DNA from: an uncultured Pirellulaceae bacterium
GTDB lineage: Bacteria > Planctomycetota > Planctomycetia > Pirellulales > Pirellulaceae
Direction: 5' to 3'
Length of the DNA stretch: 9,171 nt
Assembly (NCBI GenBank): GCA_947258905.1
Contig: CAMYKF010000047.1
Span: 1 to 9,171, forward strand
Shown here: positions 1-6,809 of the stretch, one piece after another
How positions within the stretch are numbered: position 1 is the stretch's first letter
Layout of the letters: each line of letters begins with the position of its first letter
Position numbers and translations under genes: made by a program
Notes under the pieces: model-generated
The model's input: only the letters and a program-made list of their open reading frames with translations
Database searches by the model: none
Told to the model about the DNA's origin: nothing

Positions 1-37
1 AGGCTGGACAGTCTGGCGTGTTTTGGAAACGGGCCAA

Positions 38-241
38 TTATTCACCTGTTCGGTTTTTGCGCAGAATTCTTGCGATTTCCTTATGCCCTCGACGTTCTGC
101 CCAGGCCAGCGGCGTGGCCCACCTCAGCACCGGCCGCCTCGGGACCAGCACCTGTTGCCAGCAATTCACATACATAGTCCACGTTACCAGCCTGTCCGAG
201 TCGCCGCCGGCCGCGGCCTCGAATATTGCCCAGACGTCGTT
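38..241 (-). pseudogene. Ankyrin-repeat protein remnant, two frame changes
   Basis: This is the C-terminal part of an ankyrin-repeat protein that no longer reads in one frame. The frame ending at the TAA at 38-40 gives DVWAIFEAAAGGDSDRL (codons from 238), then unlikely sequence, then ATPLAWAERRGHKEIARILR, which is a textbook ankyrin helix pair. The middle ankyrin segment is restored only in another frame: 185 down to 114 reads NVDYVCELLATGAGPEAAG, then AEVGH, close to the usual ELLxxGADPxA loop. Two compensating frame changes, near 185 and near 116, are therefore needed to rebuild the repeat. The open frame extends upstream to a TTG at 400, but residues before about 241 look non-coding and no RBS is visible. 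Ankyrin repeats bind protein partners; the partner here is unknown. Alternatives are a short expressed protein or sequencing indels. The ankyrin origin is fairly sure and the loss of function is inferred. Confidence 0.6.
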
Positions 242-455
242 GCCGCGTCCCCAGGCCCAGGGCACCTGCCAGTCAGTTTTTAAAAGTTCGGGCTGTCGCA
301 AGGTTGGCCCAATCGCTGGAGAGTCACCCAACAGCCATCTCGGCTGTTGCTGTATTGTTACCGGGTAACGGCGCTTGGCAACAATCCACACAAGGCACAA
401 AAAAAGGCTGGAACGTTCGCCAACGAACCGGCCATTGTGGTGTCAGTCGATGCGA

Positions 456-950
456 CTATTTCTTGTCATCATGCTGGTGTGGCATGTTGGCCATCATCGC
501 TTCGGTTTCTGCAATCGTGCGTTTGGCGTGCGCATGGATTTTTTCAACGACGGCCGGATCATCCGAAGTCAACAGCGTAATCTCACCGGCTGCCGATTCG
601 ATTCTCGTCTCGACGGCACCTCCGTTAGTCAGCGCTCCGTACGACTGGCAGAACCCGCAACACTGCACGGATTCACCTGACTCGATGCGGGAGATTGTTT
701 GCATCATGTTTTGCCTGGCCGTACTCATCGCCTCCTTCATCGAATCGGGGACTACCGAAACCATCATCATGCCGTTGGGAATAATGTGCGTTTCCCATTT
801 GACATTTTGCATGAGTCCTTCAACCTCGGCCATGTGCTTGCAGATTTCGCAACTTGCCATGTCGAACCAGGCCGCTTCCTGGTCCTGGGCGAATGCACTA
901 CCTGCCATCAACATTACCACCAACAGGGCAGAAAACAGTTTTGTGAACAT
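456..950 (-). CDS. Exported cysteine-rich protein, family not recognised
   Basis: A 164-residue protein that I cannot assign to a named family. Residues 1-21 form a signal peptide (MFTK, hydrophobic core, then GSAFA before QDQ), so export through Sec is likely. The mature part has a CEIC motif at 34-37 followed by KHM, a methionine-rich stretch (NGMMM at 59-63), CCGFC at 97-101, and a tail with HAHAKR (139-144) and MPHQHDDKK. Five cysteines in two clusters, with Met and His, suggest metal or thiol chemistry outside the cytoplasm; this is inference. The segment LLTSDDPAVVEKIHAHA resembles a compact helical motif but I cannot name it. An in-frame upstream codon at 995 would add 15 residues ahead of the signal peptide. 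The ATG at 950 is preferred because AAAGGA lies 7 bases upstream and the signal peptide then begins properly. It appears monocistronic. Confidence 0.85.
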   Translation of the reverse strand: MFTKLFSALLVVMLMAGSAFAQDQEAAWFDMASCEICKHMAEVEGLMQNVKWETHIIPNGMMMVSVVPDSMKEAMSTARQNMMQTISRIESGESVQCCGFCQSYGALTNGGAVETRIESAAGEITLLTSDDPAVVEKIHAHAKRTIAETEAMMANMPHQHDDKK

Positions 951-957
951 GACCAGT

Positions 958-963
958 TCCTTT
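958..963 (-). promoter_or_regulatory. RBS deciding the start at 950
   Basis: On the minus strand this reads AAAGGA and ends 7 bases before the ATG at 950. It supports that start over the in-frame codon at 995. Confidence 0.6.
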
Positions 964-993
964 CTTTGAGAACTCTCGTGAAGACGACCGCCC

Positions 994-1023
994 ATTGTAG
1001 CCGTTCCGCAAATCGTGCAGCAA
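994..1023 (-). promoter_or_regulatory. Candidate sigma-70-type promoter of the cysteine-rich protein
   Basis: On the minus strand, TTGCTG (1023-1018) and TACAAT (999-994) are separated by 18 bases. The -10 box matches TATAAT at 5 of 6 positions and the -35 box matches TTGACA at 3 of 6. Transcription would begin near 987, giving a leader of roughly 37 bases before the ATG at 950. The call rests on pattern only. Confidence 0.35.
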
Positions 1024-1158
1024 CTAACTAGCCAGCACGAAAAACGTCAGCCACGGTATATCGCTTCACATCGGCCGCAATCGGGTTTCAAGGGGCTTTC
1101 CCGTTGCCCGGTTGATCACTTCGAAAACCACGAGTCGCAACACCGCCGAAAGGCTGCA

Positions 1159-1219
1159 TGCCAGCAGGCGAACAGGGCGCGCGCTTGCCCGCTGCTGGCA
1201 ATCGACTCGCCAGCGATTG
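1159..1219. repeat. Overlapping, mutually exclusive inverted repeats
   Basis: TGCCAGCAG (1159-1167) can pair over 9 bp with CTGCTGGCA (1192-1200), and within that loop GGGC (1175-1178) can pair with GCCC (1187-1190). The GCTGGC of the right arm (1194-1199) can instead pair with GCCAGC at 1209-1214 across a 9-base loop. CAATCG (1199-1204) can pair with CGATTG (1214-1219). The arms overlap, so these foldings compete. The cluster lies about 140 bases upstream of the PEP-CTERM gene. A role as a leader switch, protein-binding site or part of a dispersed repeat is speculation. Confidence 0.4.
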
Positions 1220-1361
1220 CGCGCAGCGTTTTTGAAATCCGGGAAGACTGCACAAGGTTTTTCTTTTGTTCGGCGGAATCGACTTCGCCGACCTTCGCGT
1301 GGTCGATAACACACGTACTCTGGCCCTTAACGTAACTCGTACGATTGTCTCCCCGCGATTA

Positions 1362-1979
1362 ATGAATACGAACGCTATTTACCGCTGGCTGGCGTTTGCC
1401 GTGATTTGCTGGTGCAGTGCATCGTCGGCGTCGGCCGACATTATCACGACCTACTTCGCAGCCAATAATGGCCAGTCCGGCAACATGTTCGACATCAACG
1501 TGCTGGTGGCCGATGGGGTGGTGATTCAGGCCTTTGACCTGAACCTCGCCGGGGGTACGTGGGACGTCAACGTGTTTACGCTGGATGGATCATATGTTGG
1601 TAGCGAGACAAATTCCGCAGCGTGGACCCTGGTTGATTCGGTCACGGGACTGGCCAGCGCTGGCGTCGACAATCCGACGTTTTGGGACATCGCGGATTTG
1701 TCGATTGATTCCGGGCTGCAGGCCTTCTACATCGAGGTGACCAATGGCACGGGCATCCGCTATACCAACGGCACGGGCGAAGGCAACCTGGTTTCGGACG
1801 ACGGCAATATCCAGATCTTCGAGGGCACCGGCAATCTTGTGAACTTCGGTACCCAGTTTCGTCCCCGTGTGTGGAATGGTTCCATTCATTACGCGGTCCC
1901 TGAACCAGGCGCAGCGTTGTTCTTGCTGTGCAGCTCGTCTGTGCTCTGGGCTCGCCCGCGCCGTCGCAAGCAGGGATGA
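1362..1979 (+). CDS. PEP-CTERM sorting-domain secreted protein
   Basis: A 205-residue exported protein. Residues 1-25 form a signal peptide ending ASA before DIITT. The C-terminus has the full tripartite PEP-CTERM signal: VPEP at 179-182, a hydrophobic stretch at about 184-197, and a basic tail (RPRRRK). In characterised PEP-CTERM systems such proteins are processed by an exosortase and released or anchored at the cell surface, often with exopolysaccharide. The body (26-178) is rich in Gly, Asn, Asp and aromatic residues and is probably a beta-sandwich. Recognisable features are NNGQSGNMFD, GSYVGSETNSAAWTL, and a closing segment with DDGNIQIFEG and FRPRVWNGSIHY, a pattern I recall from other PEP-CTERM proteins of unknown function. 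The frame stays open upstream to a TTG at 1266, but ATG 1362 places the signal peptide at the N-terminus. No strong RBS is seen. No exosortase gene is in the window. Confidence 0.88.
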   Translation: MNTNAIYRWLAFAVICWCSASSASADIITTYFAANNGQSGNMFDINVLVADGVVIQAFDLNLAGGTWDVNVFTLDGSYVGSETNSAAWTLVDSVTGLASAGVDNPTFWDIADLSIDSGLQAFYIEVTNGTGIRYTNGTGEGNLVSDDGNIQIFEGTGNLVNFGTQFRPRVWNGSIHYAVPEPGAALFLLCSSSVLWARPRRRKQG

Positions 1980-1982
1980 TTT

Positions 1983-2010
1983 GCGGCCACCGCTGGATTC
2001 GCCTGGCCGC
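1983..2010 (+). terminator. Hairpin just after the PEP-CTERM gene
   Basis: GCGGCCA (1983-1989) pairs perfectly with TGGCCGC (2004-2010) around a 14-base loop, starting 3 bases after the TGA at 1977-1979. No T-run follows, so it is not a classic intrinsic terminator. It may be a weak terminator or a hairpin that protects the 3' end. Confidence 0.3.
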
Positions 2011-2049
2011 GCGGGCATCATGTTCCGCGACGGCCCACTCTCCGCCGCC

Positions 2050-2078
2050 CTGAAATGCGCGTCGTCAGCTGTTATGAT
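2050..2078 (+). promoter_or_regulatory. Candidate promoter of the serine hydrolase gene
   Basis: CTGAAA (2050-2055) and TATGAT (2073-2078) are separated by exactly 17 bases. The -10 box matches the sigma-70 consensus at 5 of 6 positions and the -35 box at 4 of 6. Transcription would begin near 2085, downstream of the alternative GTG at 2081, which favours the GTG start at 2120. Confidence 0.42.
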
Positions 2079-2109
2079 GAGTGCCTGGTACTATCAATAC
2101 AGCAACCAC

Positions 2110-2113
2110 GGAG
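2110..2113 (+). promoter_or_regulatory. RBS deciding the GTG start at 2120
   Basis: GGAG lies 6 bases ahead of GTG 2120. The alternative in-frame GTG at 2081 has no comparable site and would add 13 polar residues in front of the signal peptide. Confidence 0.55.
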
Positions 2114-2119
2114 AAATCG

Positions 2120-4537
2120 GTGATTCCATTTACCAAAGCATCGACGCTCTTGTTTTTCGCAGCCATCGTCGTCATCGGATGCAGTTGTGCTCTGGCACCT
2201 CAACTGACGGCCCAGGAGCCGCCGCCTCAGTCAGACGACTTGCAGGAACGACTCGACCTGTTGCGAGAAAAACTGGAAGCCGAGCGACAAAAACTGCATA
2301 TCCCGGGCATGGCCATTGCAATTGTCAAGGACGATGAGATTATTTTCGCTGAGGGATTTGGCCAGAGTGAAACGGAGAACCCGAAATCGGTGACGCCGGA
2401 AACGCTGTTCGCCGTCGGCTCCACGACCAAGGCATTCACTTCCACCGTGATCGGCATGTTAGCTGATGATGGCGTGATTCAGTTTGATGACCCGGTCACC
2501 AAACACGTTCCCGATTTCCAGTTGGACGTGGACACAGGCGACGAGGAAGTCACCATTCGAGATTTGCTTTGTCACCGCACCGGATTTACACGGATGGGGA
2601 TCCTGTGGGCGGCAGGAGGTGCTACGCGACCGGAAGTCATTCAATATGCGGCCACCGCGGAACCCTTAAAGGATTTTCGCGAGGATTTCCAGTACAACAA
2701 CGTGATGTATATGGTGGCCGGCTATGCAGCCGGACAGGCGACTGGCAGCGGTTGGGAATCGCTGATCGCCGAACGCATCTTTGCCCCGCTGGGCATGACC
2801 AGTTCCAATACCTCCGTCGAACAATCCCAACAGGACGAGCGTCTCGCGCTTGGTTACGACTGGGACGAAGACAAGCAGGCATTCAAACATCGCGAAATGC
2901 GAGATCTGGATTTGATCGGTCCCGCCGGCTCGATTAATTCCAACGTTGTCGACATGGCGCAGTGGGTCCGATTCCAGCTGGCCCGCGGCGAAATCGACGG
3001 TAAACGACTGATCAGCGAAGACCAATTGGCGGAGACGTGGAATCAGCAAATCGAAATCGCCCCTTCGATCGGCTACGGAATGGGCTGGATGCTGCGCGAC
3101 TGGCAGGGCCAGCAGGTGGTCGAGCACGGCGGCAACATTGACGGTTTTTCGGCCCAGGTCACGCTGCTGCCCGAAGAGAATCTGGGCTACGTCTTGCTGG
3201 CCAACGTCACGGCGACGCCGCTTCAGTCCGCGTCGATCGGCCTGGTCTTCGATACTCTGCTGGGCGATCTCAATCCGGAAGGTGACAGTCTGACGGGCAT
3301 CAACACCGATGGCTTGCTGGGCAAGTACGTCGCCAATTTCGGTCCCTTTATCGATAAACGTTTTACGGTCTCCATGAAGGACGGCAGCCTCCACCTCGAT
3401 GTGCCGGGGCAAAGGAACTTTGAGCTAAGAGCTCCGGATGAAGATGGCAAGTGGCCTTTCGCCTTGACGGACCAGATCGCCGTGTCGTTTGACACCGACG
3501 AAAACGGCCGGTCAAAATCGCTGACCATGTATCAGGCTGGCTTCGAATTCCAATGCATGCGCGAAGGCGTCGAGCGCAAGCCGGAAATTCCCCTTGATCA
3601 AATCACGCCGTTGCTGGGCCATTACCACGATCCGAACAACGACGTCAAAGTCGAGATGATCATCCACAACAATCGACTGGCGGCCAAAATCGAGGGAGAG
3701 GGGCCCATGGAGTTCCTGCCACCGGACGAGGATGGCCGCTGGTTCATGGCCGCCAGTCCCGCAAGGGCGAGTTTGCAGATGAATCGTGATGAGGATGGCC
3801 GGGTCACTTCAATTACCCGCACCAACCGCGAGGGCAAGGAAACCGAAATGCTCCGCGTGGAAGATACTGAACAGACCATGATGATCTCGGCCGAGGAATT
3901 GCTGACAAAAATCGGCGACGCCCATGGCGCTGCAGCGACGTTTTCCGGCAACATCAAACTGGAAGGCACTGTGAGCTTTGTCCATCAAGGTGCCAAAGGC
4001 ACCATCGAGCATCTGGTGTCGGGACTCGATCGCCACGCGACACGCATGGACATTGGCAAACTCGGCTACGTCAATGACGCGTACAACGGGGAAGACGGCT
4101 GGGCGGACTCGGCCTTCGCTCCGTTTGAGGAACTTTCGGGCGACAAACTGGCCGTCCTGCGGCACAAACATCCGTTGTGGCTGGCCGGAAACTGGCAGGA
4201 AGACTACCAGTCCGTCGCCGTGATCGGTGACGGTGAGCACGAAGAAGAACGAGTCTATCATTTGAGGTTCACCAGCGAGGATCTGCCCGATCGAACACTT
4301 CACGTCAGTGCCGAATCGGGGCTGGTCCTCAAAGAAGCCACAGCCATCGTCGCCGATGGCATCGGAGAATTCCCGGTAACCATCACGTATTCGGACTTCC
4401 GCGACGTCGGTGGGATCAAGTTGCCGTTTTGCACGCGCAGCGAAACCAGCCAAACCGGCGCCACCGTTGTCCAGTATGAGTCCGCATCGCAACCGGACGA
4501 AATTCCCGCAGAACGATTCACGCTGCAGCGTAAATAG
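2120..4537 (+). CDS. Exported serine hydrolase (beta-lactamase class C fold) with C-terminal beta and LolA-like domains
   Basis: An 805-residue exported protein. Residues 1-31 are a signal sequence; an AxA-like site (LTA before QEPP) fits signal peptidase I, and VIGC at 18-21 is only a poor lipobox. Residues about 40-385 form the Beta-lactamase (class C / penicillin-binding-like) domain: nucleophile motif S101-T-T-K104, LLCHRTG at 149-155 (usually LLsHtSG), Y192-N193-N194 as the YxN motif, and H336-G337-G338 replacing the KTG triad. These motifs suggest an active esterase, peptidase or transpeptidase-like hydrolase; the substrate is unknown. Two DUF3471-like beta modules follow at about 393-482 and 495-582 (LLGKY and LLGHY starts, each with a PDEDG motif). 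Residues about 590-805 resemble the LolA/LolB-like lipid-binding fold seen in outer-membrane lipoprotein-sorting relatives (AHGAAA, LAVLRHKHPLWLAG, DVGGIKLPF). It has its own candidate promoter and RBS, and no cotranscribed neighbour is evident. Confidence 0.9.
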   Translation: MIPFTKASTLLFFAAIVVIGCSCALAPQLTAQEPPPQSDDLQERLDLLREKLEAERQKLHIPGMAIAIVKDDEIIFAEGFGQSETENPKSVTPETLFAVGSTTKAFTSTVIGMLADDGVIQFDDPVTKHVPDFQLDVDTGDEEVTIRDLLCHRTGFTRMGILWAAGGATRPEVIQYAATAEPLKDFREDFQYNNVMYMVAGYAAGQATGSGWESLIAERIFAPLGMTSSNTSVEQSQQDERLALGYDWDEDKQAFKHREMRDLDLIGPAGSINSNVVDMAQWVRFQLARGEIDGKRLISEDQLAETWNQQIEIAPSIGYGMGWMLRDWQGQQVVEHGGNIDGFSAQVTLLPEENLGYVLLANVTATPLQSASIGLVFDTLLGDLNPEGDSLTGINTDGLLGKYVANFGPFIDKRFTVSMKDGSLHLDVPGQRNFELRAPDEDGKWPFALTDQIAVSFDTDENGRSKSLTMYQAGFEFQCMREGVERKPEIPLDQITPLLGHYHDPNNDVKVEMIIHNNRLAAKIEGEGPMEFLPPDEDGRWFMAASPARASLQMNRDEDGRVTSITRTNREGKETEMLRVEDTEQTMMISAEELLTKIGDAHGAAATFSGNIKLEGTVSFVHQGAKGTIEHLVSGLDRHATRMDIGKLGYVNDAYNGEDGWADSAFAPFEELSGDKLAVLRHKHPLWLAGNWQEDYQSVAVIGDGEHEEERVYHLRFTSEDLPDRTLHVSAESGLVLKEATAIVADGIGEFPVTITYSDFRDVGGIKLPFCTRSETSQTGATVVQYESASQPDEIPAERFTLQRK

Positions 4538-4777
4538 GCGAGGGCGCCGGGCGCCGCAATCTCGAGGAAATCACCCACGCGTGATCGCCAGCGGTCCGCC
4601 GATCAACTTTGTTCAATTCCCGGATTCTCGTCGAGGCGCGACGCGGTCGCCTCGGCAATTCGTGGCGGTGTGCGCGTTCAGTTCAACTTACCGGTTGTAT
4701 CTGGCGAACAAAACTGTTATTGCGCCGATCATCTGGTACGTGTGCTGCTGTCGCAATTATTGCATGGCGAACAAAGA
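4538..4777. other. Convergent intergenic region with a GC-rich hairpin
   Basis: About 240 bases lie between convergent stops. CGAGGCG (4632-4638) pairs perfectly with CGCCTCG (4648-4654) around a 9-base loop. A smaller hairpin, GGCGC (4543-4547) with GCGCC (4551-4555), lies just after the hydrolase stop. Neither has a flanking T-run on either strand, so termination is only a possibility. An 11-bp direct repeat, TGGCGAACAAA, occurs at 4702-4712 and 4765-4775. No gene is supported here. Confidence 0.4.
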
Positions 4778-5986
4778 TCAGATTGAATCGCGGTGCTTAA
4801 ACAGAGAAAGTACCCTTTGCCACAGACTGGCGCGGCGTTTCCGGATCTTTTCACAATGCAGTTTGTTCAGTTGCTGTAGTACGTTGCGCTGCAACTTTTC
4901 AGCTGCCAGAAAATCCTCCGACAATTCCACAGGCGATTCCTCCGCCTCGCCGACACATCCGTCTTTTTTCCGGAGCGAGTTGGCATGATCAACTACCGCC
5001 GACGCGGTTTGGACTGGCCTGCCACCACGGTCGTCCTGGGTCTTATGGTTGCGCGAATTCGTGATCGTCTGTTCATATGCTTGTTGTTCGGCTGCGAATT
5101 CTGCCAACTGTTTGCGAAGTTCTTGACGGGTTTTCTTGAGCCTGGCCGCTTCTTCTTGAACCTGTAATCGATCTCGCTGCACAGCCGCCTGCTCTTTGGC
5201 GATCCGGGCACGTTTTTTCCTGAGCAACTTTTGCTGGTTGACCAGTTTCGACCGTTTCCGGTCAATTTCCCGATGACTTTTGCGCAATTCCCGCGCGTGA
5301 CTGGCCTCCAGTTTTGAACGCCTGGAATCCGCGACGGCTACCGCACTGTTAAAAGCCGTGATTTTGTCTTCGAGTTCCGTGTGCCGCGACTCCAGCACAG
5401 AGGTCTCTGTCTGGCATCGCTCCTGCCAGCGCCGCACCTTATTTTGAACTTCGTCCTCGCGCAACTCGATTTCGATCAGACGTTGTGCCAGTTCCTGTTG
5501 CCTGGCAATACGGGTATGTTCAATTTCCCGGGCGAGGTTATCCATTTCCTCTTGCCTCTCGCGCTGGTCTCGTCGTTCTGCGAGAAGACTCGATTCCATC
5601 TCCTGCAGTGCTGCGAGACTTGTCTGACAGGCTGCAGATTCCTCGTTGCGGCGGAGTTCCCCGTCTTGCCGATGGTTGTTCAATGATTCGAGACCGCGAT
5701 TTAATCGATCCGCCAGCTGGTTCAATTCCTGCTCCCATTGATCGAGTTGTTGTGCGCGTTGCGACAATCCATTAGCTTGCAATTCCGGCGAGTGTAAAGG
5801 AGATTGCCCGGGTGTCGTCAGGCCGGCCTCGCCACCACACCCTTTGTCAATATAGACATATGACGAGTCGTCTAGCGCGGTTATTTCCTGATCGACTTGG
5901 TGTTGCCCGGAATCACGGGACGGCGGTTCGCTGGCAAAGCTTTCAACAAGGTCCCTGAAATTGGCAAAGTGCTTGTCCAGATCCAT
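4778..5986 (-). CDS. Coiled-coil protein of unknown function
   Basis: A predicted protein of about 402 residues. The first 75 residues are mixed, with MDLDKHFANFRDLVESFASE at the N-terminus and a Gly/Ser/Pro-rich stretch after SSYVYIDKG. Residues about 75-310 are an almost unbroken charged heptad-like helix (Gln, Glu, Arg, Lys and Leu with few Gly or Pro), which should form a long coiled coil. A low-complexity linker follows, then a C-terminal helix at about 340-402 (EDFLAAEKLQRNVLQQLNKL) and a basic end (KIRKRRASLW). There is no signal peptide or membrane segment, so it is probably cytoplasmic; scaffolding or chromosome-associated roles are only guesses. The start is uncertain. ATG 5986 begins the best-looking N-terminus with a weak AGG 8 bases upstream, while in-frame ATGs at 6031 and 6064 and a TTG at 6169 are possible but lack an RBS. 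Confidence 0.75.
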   Translation of the reverse strand: MDLDKHFANFRDLVESFASEPPSRDSGQHQVDQEITALDDSSYVYIDKGCGGEAGLTTPGQSPLHSPELQANGLSQRAQQLDQWEQELNQLADRLNRGLESLNNHRQDGELRRNEESAACQTSLAALQEMESSLLAERRDQRERQEEMDNLAREIEHTRIARQQELAQRLIEIELREDEVQNKVRRWQERCQTETSVLESRHTELEDKITAFNSAVAVADSRRSKLEASHARELRKSHREIDRKRSKLVNQQKLLRKKRARIAKEQAAVQRDRLQVQEEAARLKKTRQELRKQLAEFAAEQQAYEQTITNSRNHKTQDDRGGRPVQTASAVVDHANSLRKKDGCVGEAEESPVELSEDFLAAEKLQRNVLQQLNKLHCEKIRKRRASLWQRVLSLFKHRDSI

Positions 5987-6352
5987 ACTGCATGCCTGAG
6001 TTTTGGTTGGTTGCAGATACGCTCGTTCCATCGCGGCTGCGACGATTTCCCTGAAGTGAGGCATGGGTCCAGTTCTATCGTTGCGAGCGCGTCGCCACGG
6101 GCCACCCAAATTGTCGTTTTTGAGCCAATATGACGAACAACCGGTCCCTAAATCCGTCACCTTCGTCAAAGTTTGACTGACGACGGAATCTCACTGCGCA
6201 GTGCCTTCCCTTTCAGCATTTGTTTCGATGACCAATGCTGTGCCTTGCATCGAAGCGTAGAACGTCAGCAGCCCGGCTTGCCCGTTCCGTTTCCACACTC
6301 CGCCCGGGACAGGCCTGAAATCGATACGGCAGGGATCGCCCGACGGGTCAAT

Positions 6353-6511
6353 CTCGTGGAGCGTCAGCTGGCATCCATCCCCGGCGGGTTCGACACCTAT
6401 TCTGCCTGGTCACCGGACGGCACACAGATTGCTTTCGCCCGCTTCCCTGATTTCGAGGTAGAACAGGGTAATCAGATGATCATCAACGTTGACGGCACAG
6501 GCGAAAGAAAA
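6353..6511 (+). pseudogene. TolB/PD40-type beta-propeller remnant
   Basis: A stretch of about 50 residues reads LVERQLASIPGGFDTYSAWS and continues PDGTQIAFARFPDFE, ending near NVDGTGERK. AWSPDGTQIAF is the hallmark of the WD40-like PD40 repeat found in TolB and related propellers, and the following segment matches the inner strand that closes with DGTG. Intact family members carry several such repeats; here only one full motif survives. The frame reaches a stop at 6551-6553 without a second repeat, and I found no continuation in the other two frames. The open frame upstream (from 6173) has no domain-like sequence, RBS or signal peptide. It is probably the relic of a larger gene. An expressed small protein of up to 126 residues cannot be excluded. 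Confidence 0.5.
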
Positions 6512-6684
6512 TCTTCCAGGCCGCAGCCGCTCGTCAGGGTGGACGTTGCCTGAAGTGCCCGGCTAGCCTCGCTGGAGTACGGGCCCACTGCTTGCCACTG
6601 GGGCAATGATGGAATGTTGAATCCACTCTGACCGGAATTCCGAACGCCTGAATATATCTCCGTCGATCAAGGACCACAGCCATC

Positions 6685-6809
6685 ATGAACCGACGTCAGT
6701 TTCAGATAACCAGCCTGTCTGCGATTGCCGCTGGTTTGGCCGGCGTACCTGTCAAGCGTCGTCCGTCAATCCAGGAAAATTCGGTGGCCTATGATTGGCC
6801 ACAGTGGGC
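6685..6809 (+). pseudogene. Out-of-frame twin-arginine leader of the PQQ-propeller gene
   Basis: From ATG 6685 the frame reads MNRRQFQITSLSAIAAGLAG, a twin-arginine-type signal (NRRQF followed by a hydrophobic segment), then reaches YDWPQW at 6790-6807. DWPQW normally opens planctomycete PQQ-like propellers and is followed by RGP and about 20 residues before the first blade. Here the frame instead runs into unrelated codons, and the blade sequence GLPRLDLLWER continues in a different frame from 6807. AAGGA at 6669-6673 lies 11 bases upstream of the ATG, a usable though distant RBS. The leader and start signals look genuine, so the break is probably a deletion with frameshift at about 6805-6810. 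Confidence 0.65.

Larger units (their letters stand above)
951..1361. other. Divergent intergenic region without a supported gene
   Basis: About 410 bases separate the divergent starts at 950 and 1362. Short open frames exist on both strands, but their translations are arginine- and serine-rich, lack domain motifs and have no RBS, so I do not call them. The region holds the candidate minus-strand promoter at 994-1023 and a cluster of inverted repeats at 1159-1219. No clear promoter for the plus-strand gene at 1362 is visible. Confidence 0.5.

Noticed and set aside
226..969. A 247-codon plus-strand open frame
   Set aside because: It lies antisense to the cysteine-rich exported protein, which has a signal peptide, RBS and promoter. 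Its own translation has no domain, RBS or leader.
1066..1314. Several overlapping short open frames on both strands in the gap upstream of the PEP-CTERM gene
   Set aside because: Their compositions are random-looking (Arg/Ser-rich), they have no RBS, and no frame is better than the others.
2666..3412. A 248-codon minus-strand open frame
   Set aside because: It is antisense to the catalytic domain of the serine hydrolase, whose motifs are clear. It appears to follow from codon bias of the sense gene.
3809..4492. A 227-codon minus-strand open frame
   Set aside because: It is antisense to the C-terminal domain of the serine hydrolase, with no recognisable motif or RBS.
4543..4555. Small hairpin after the hydrolase stop as an intrinsic terminator
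   Set aside because: The stem is only 5 bp with a 3-base loop and no T-run follows. It is mentioned within the intergenic entry but not called as a terminator.
4410..4988. A 192-codon plus-strand open frame bridging the hydrolase end and the convergent gap
   Set aside because: It overlaps the end of the hydrolase and the coiled-coil gene in other frames, and its translation has no coherent domain.
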